Of a stretch of DNA of 64,000 nucleotides, positions 61,537 through 64,000 are shown in pieces. Position numbers and translations under genes: made by a program. Below the pieces are notes generated by a model. The model saw only the letters and a list, made by a program, of their open reading frames with translations, made no database searches and was not told where the DNA came from. This DNA comes from Actinomycetes bacterium (GTDB taxonomy: Bacteria > Bacillota > Sulfobacillia > Sulfobacillales > JAIMBI01), in the NCBI GenBank assembly GCA_023565505.1, contig JAIMBI010000013.1, positions 1 to 64,000 on the forward strand, given 5' to 3'. Every line of letters starts with the position of its first letter. Positions within the stretch are counted from its first letter, which is position 1.

Positions 61537-61770
61537 ATGGCATTGGATTTGACGTCGTCGCGGGCCCTCGGTGACGCGATCGGGTTCGGCGTCGCGGTTG
61601 CCGGCGGCGCGATCGGTGACGGTCTCGTGTTCAGCCGCCTCGTCGAAGGCGTGGCGCGGCAACCGGAGGCCCAGGGCCGGTTGATGTCCCTGGCCTTCAT
61701 CGGGGTCGGTATCGTGGAGGCGCTCCCGATCATCAGCCTGGTGCTATTCCTGATTCACCTGATCGGCTAG
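61537..61770 (+). CDS. atpE: F1Fo-ATP synthase subunit c
   Basis: 77 residues, two helices. Helix 1 is [23 protein letters not shown] (the usual GxGxGxG pattern is loosened), the polar loop is ARQPEAQ, and helix 2 carries the ion-binding Glu in [11 protein letters not shown]. There is no Gln/Ser-Thr set typical of Na+ rings, so protons are likely. ATG with GGGAGG upstream. Confidence 0.95.
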   Translation: MALDLTSSRALGDAIGFGVAVAGGAIGDGLVFSRLVEGVARQPEAQGRLMSLAFIGVGIVEALPIISLVLFLIHLIG

Positions 61771-61795
61771 GCCGGGACGGGAGGAGGATCCCGAC

Positions 61796-62287
61796 ATGCA
61801 GATCAGCTTGAGCCTGCTCAACATGCTGAACGCGCTGATCGCGGTGATCCTGCTGTTCCTGTTCCTCCGGCGGTTCGTCTTCCCGCCGGTGCTGAAGGCG
61901 ATGCAGGAACGGCAGGCCCGCATCCAGGGCGACCTGGAGGCGGCCGAGGCCCAGCGGCGCGAGGCGGAGAAGCTCCGCCAGGATCTCGAGCAGCAGCTCA
62001 AAGAGGTGCGGCAGAAGGCGGAAGCGGCCCTGGCGCGGGCGCTCCGGGATGCCGAAGAGGAATCCCAGCAGATCCTGGAGCGGGCCCGGGCGGAGGCCCG
62101 CCGCATCATCGCCGACGCCGAGACCGAGATCCAGGCCGAGCGCGAGCGGGCGCTGGAAGCGGTCAAGCGGCAGGTCGCCGACCTGGCCGTGGAGATCGCC
62201 GAACGGGTCCTCGCCGAACGGCTCTCGGCCGAGCAGGACCGGCGGCTCTTCGAACAGTTCGTCGAGCAGCTGGGGACGCCGTCATGA
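61796..62287 (+). CDS. atpF: F1Fo-ATP synthase subunit b
   Basis: 163 residues: one membrane helix (about 8-28, LNALIAVILLFLFLRRFVFPPV), then an uninterrupted highly charged coiled coil (RQARIQGDLEAAEAQRREAE onward), the stator stalk. ATGA overlap with atpH; GGGAGGAGG precedes the ATG. Confidence 0.94.
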   Translation: MQISLSLLNMLNALIAVILLFLFLRRFVFPPVLKAMQERQARIQGDLEAAEAQRREAEKLRQDLEQQLKEVRQKAEAALARALRDAEEESQQILERARAEARRIIADAETEIQAERERALEAVKRQVADLAVEIAERVLAERLSAEQDRRLFEQFVEQLGTPS

Positions 62288-62818
62288 GGTGGGATGCGGT
62301 TGCCCGGCGCTACGCACGGGCATTTCTGGAGGCGGTGCCGCCCGAACGGCGCCAGGCCGAGGACGAGGCCCTGGCGCAGGCGGCGCGCGAACTGATGGAA
62401 CCGCCGCTCGGGCCGGTGCTGCGGCATCCCGGGATCCCGGCGCGGGCCAAGCGGCAGCTCTTGGACGCGGCGTACGACGGATCCCCGTGGGTGAAAAACC
62501 TCCTCGCCGTCCTGGTGGACCACGGCCGCGAGCGGCTTTTGCCCCAGGTGGCGGAGCAGTACCATGCGGTGCTGCTCGAGGCCTCGGGGCGGGTGGCGGC
62601 GACGGTGCGGACGGCGCGGGACCTGGACGAGGGGCGGCGGCAGCGACTGGTCCGCCGGCTGTCCGAGGTGCTCGGCCGGGAGGTGGACGCCACCTTCGAG
62701 GTGGATCCGGCCCTGCTCGGGGGCGTGGAAGTGCGATTCGGGGATCATCTGTGGGACGGCACGGTCAAAGGGCGGTTGATGCGCCTTAGGCGAGCCCTCA
62801 GAGACGAGGTGAGGATTG

Positions 62819-62829
<11 letters not shown>
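62284..62829 (+). CDS. atpH: F1Fo-ATP synthase subunit delta
   Basis: 181 residues: [13 protein letters not shown] start and a C-terminal [31 protein letters not shown], the family pattern that joins the stalk to the top of F1. It overlaps atpF by 4 and atpA by 11 bases. Confidence 0.93.

Positions 62830-64000
<1,171 letters not shown>

Overview
The window is about 70 % GC and nearly all coding. It carries no rRNA, tRNA or CRISPR array that I can see. Gene order in the right third (glpX-rho, then rpmE-prfA-prmC-tsaC-LMW phosphatase-rpiB, then the F1Fo-ATP synthase operon) follows the conserved Bacillota chromosomal order known from Bacillus. Strong AAGGAGG-type ribosome sites, frequent GTG/TTG starts, sigma-A-like promoters and the lack of outer-membrane genes agree. 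I infer a high-GC Bacillota, of the Thermaerobacter/Symbiobacterium/Sulfobacillus kind. Genus cannot be fixed from the sequence alone. The first ~200 bases are G/C homopolymer and look like an assembly edge artefact.

Left third (1-24.8 kb). A Cys-less thioredoxin-fold protein and a cupin face the Fe-S carrier mrp and a MIP18-type protein. A 44-residue Cys-rich metallothionein-like protein and an MFS transporter diverge. An isocitrate-lyase-superfamily protein precedes an nrdR-nrdJ operon: a B12-dependent ribonucleotide reductase interrupted by a LAGLIDADG intein exactly at the active-site Cys, behind a promoter overlapped by two NrdR boxes. A compact Tad pilus operon (flp-cpaB-cpaE-cpaF-tadB-tadC) follows. 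Next come a GNAT protein, a mannosyltransferase, a polyprenol-phosphate-mannose synthase-like enzyme and a GtrA protein. Two small SPW-like membrane proteins, a marR-MFS pair, a Nudix hydrolase, an orphan minC, hsp20 and a YflT-like stress protein complete this part.

Middle (24.8-42.7 kb). A VirD4/TraG-like ATPase and a replication-relaxation-like protein form a translationally coupled pair. Beside it lie an unknown membrane protein and phosphoglucomutase/phosphomannomutase. A branched-chain amino acid ABC operon follows, with the second permease fused to its ATPase. A DeoR regulator, a crotonase-fold protein, a CaiB-type CoA-transferase and an NCS1 permease suggest uptake and breakdown of amino acids, acyl-CoA compounds or nucleobases. 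MurJ and an HtrA protease come next.

Right third (42.7-64 kb). glpX-rho-response regulator-histidine kinase form one overlapping operon. An ISKra4-type insertion sequence separates it from rpmE. After the translation-factor block, a convergent operon encodes a coiled-coil exported protein with FtsE and FtsX. A decayed IS607-type element (tnpA and tnpB pseudogenes) lies before the atp operon. That operon has a clear promoter and a terminator-like leader hairpin, and runs off the window inside atpA. Four-base stop/start overlaps (ATGA or GTGA) recur throughout, so translational coupling is common here.
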